DNA of 28,557 nt from Seminavis robusta (taxonomy: Eukaryota; Bacillariophyta; Bacillariophyceae; Naviculales; Naviculaceae), in the NCBI GenBank assembly GCA_903772945.1, contig CAICTM010001472.1:1-28557 (forward strand), read 5' to 3'. Of the stretch, positions 27,931-28,557 are shown one piece after another. The translations under genes were made by a program, and so were the position numbers. A model generated the notes under the pieces. It ran no database searches and had not been told where the DNA came from. It worked only from the letters and a program-made list of their open reading frames with translations. Each line of letters begins with the position of its first letter. Position 1 is the stretch's first letter.

Positions 27931-28535
27931 CCATGGCATCATCAAAGAAGGAGTTGAGTGCCCTTACTGCAATAAAAAATTCAAATCTGTGGGATATCAG
28001 CAATCTCACATGCAACAGAACAAGCGCTGCCACCAACATGATGCAGAAAGCCCTTGGTTTGACCTTGCTTTCAATCCTATAGGTGCTAGACAGACAAGAT
28101 CAAGGGCCAGAGCTGATCAGCTTGGTCTCACTGACACCGGTGCGGCCCGCAAAAGCACAAGAAAGGCAGCAGAGGACAAGATTCCAGGGCAGCCATTCCA
28201 CAAGGATTGCAGGACGAGGATGCCCATGCAGGGCCTCACTCCAAGGTAGTGGTGGTTCCAAAGAAGACACAGACCATCGGAAACCTGCAGCAAATCCTCG
28301 AATCGGCAAAAAAAGGGCGCCGATGGGAAGGAAATGGGGAGCATAGATGAGGATGTGGATTTCCCTACACAACATTTATCGTTTCAACGCGGATTCGGAT
28401 AGTGAGTCACCAGTGAGGACAGTGAGCTCAGTTGGAAGGGTCATGTGCCACATTGCAAGGTGACAACAAAGAGGACTTGGATGATACCTGGCCCCCGCCC
28501 CAGGTTTCTCTTGAAGTTAATAACAGAGCTCTCGA
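27931..28535 (+). pseudogene. Decayed C2H2-type zinc-finger reading frame
   Basis: After a possible acceptor (CAG at 27928-27930) the frame reads HGIIKEGVECPYCNKKF, giving CPYC at 27959-27970 followed by HMQQNKRCHQH. This is a zinc-finger-like C-x2-C...H...C/H pattern. The frame continues to a TAG at 28247-28249. Coding-like text then appears in another frame (VVVVPKKTQTIGNLQQILES, about 28240-28310), returns to the first frame after an A7 run near 28308-28314 (GADGKEMGSIDEDVDFP), and shifts again (ADSDSESPV; DDTWPPPQVSLEVNN, ending in a TGA near 28538). The shifts suggest a once continuous gene with indels, or sequencing errors in homopolymers. It may be a degraded mobile-element ORF. No family was identified. 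Confidence 0.45.
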
Positions 28536-28557
28536 ACATTGATTACCTTACGCCGAC

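Noticed and set aside
1..28557. tRNA, rRNA or CRISPR arrays
   Set aside because: No tRNA-like cloverleaf with a recognisable TPsiC arm, no rRNA core words, and no regularly spaced repeat-spacer array were seen by eye on either strand.

Overview
The window looks like nuclear DNA of a eukaryotic microalga, most likely a pennate diatom (inference, not proven). Genes sit singly on both strands. Two are split by introns with GT-AG borders (mostly 100-115 bp). Intergenic DNA carries simple repeats and short palindromic motifs built from CTAGCTAG and GGTACCGG. The protein types fit a stramenopile genome: a TIR/HET-like domain joined to kinesin-light-chain-type TPRs, a BTB-like protein, a secreted amine oxidase, and a transposase with a long degenerate N-terminus.

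Layout, left to right: (1) 1-603 (+), the 3' end of a secreted-type protein with a Gly/Pro/Ser linker. (2) 1003-3429 (+), a helical-repeat protein whose reading frame stays open for 27 codons after its TAG. (3) 3858-6489 (-), a three-exon FAD amine/polyamine oxidase with a signal peptide. (4) 6490-8772, a repeat-rich spacer with a GC-rich 42-bp inverted repeat, an A/T-rich 19-bp repeat cluster and several palindromes. (5) 8773-11022 (+), a TIR/HET-like domain plus ten near-identical TPRs. (6) 11404-12266 (-), a BTB-like gene whose C-terminus appears broken by frameshifts. (7) 13823-15013 (+), a Rab5-like GTPase with long inserts and a CaaX end. (8) 15909-17393 (+), a four-exon mitochondrial-carrier-family protein. 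(9) 18840-21992 (+), a polytopic membrane domain fused to a two-HKD phospholipase D domain. (10) 24038-27088 (+), an intact MULE-like DDE transposase ORF. (11) 27931-28535 (+), a decayed zinc-finger reading frame near the right end.

There is no operon logic here; the genes are individual units. The most interesting items are the TIR/HET-TPR protein, which has the architecture of an immune-type NADase receptor with a candidate catalytic glutamate, and the transporter-PLD fusion. The broken BTB tail, the TAG followed by open frame, and the decayed zinc-finger frame suggest active gene turnover. All splice sites, starts and functions were read from sequence alone, without alignment or transcript data.
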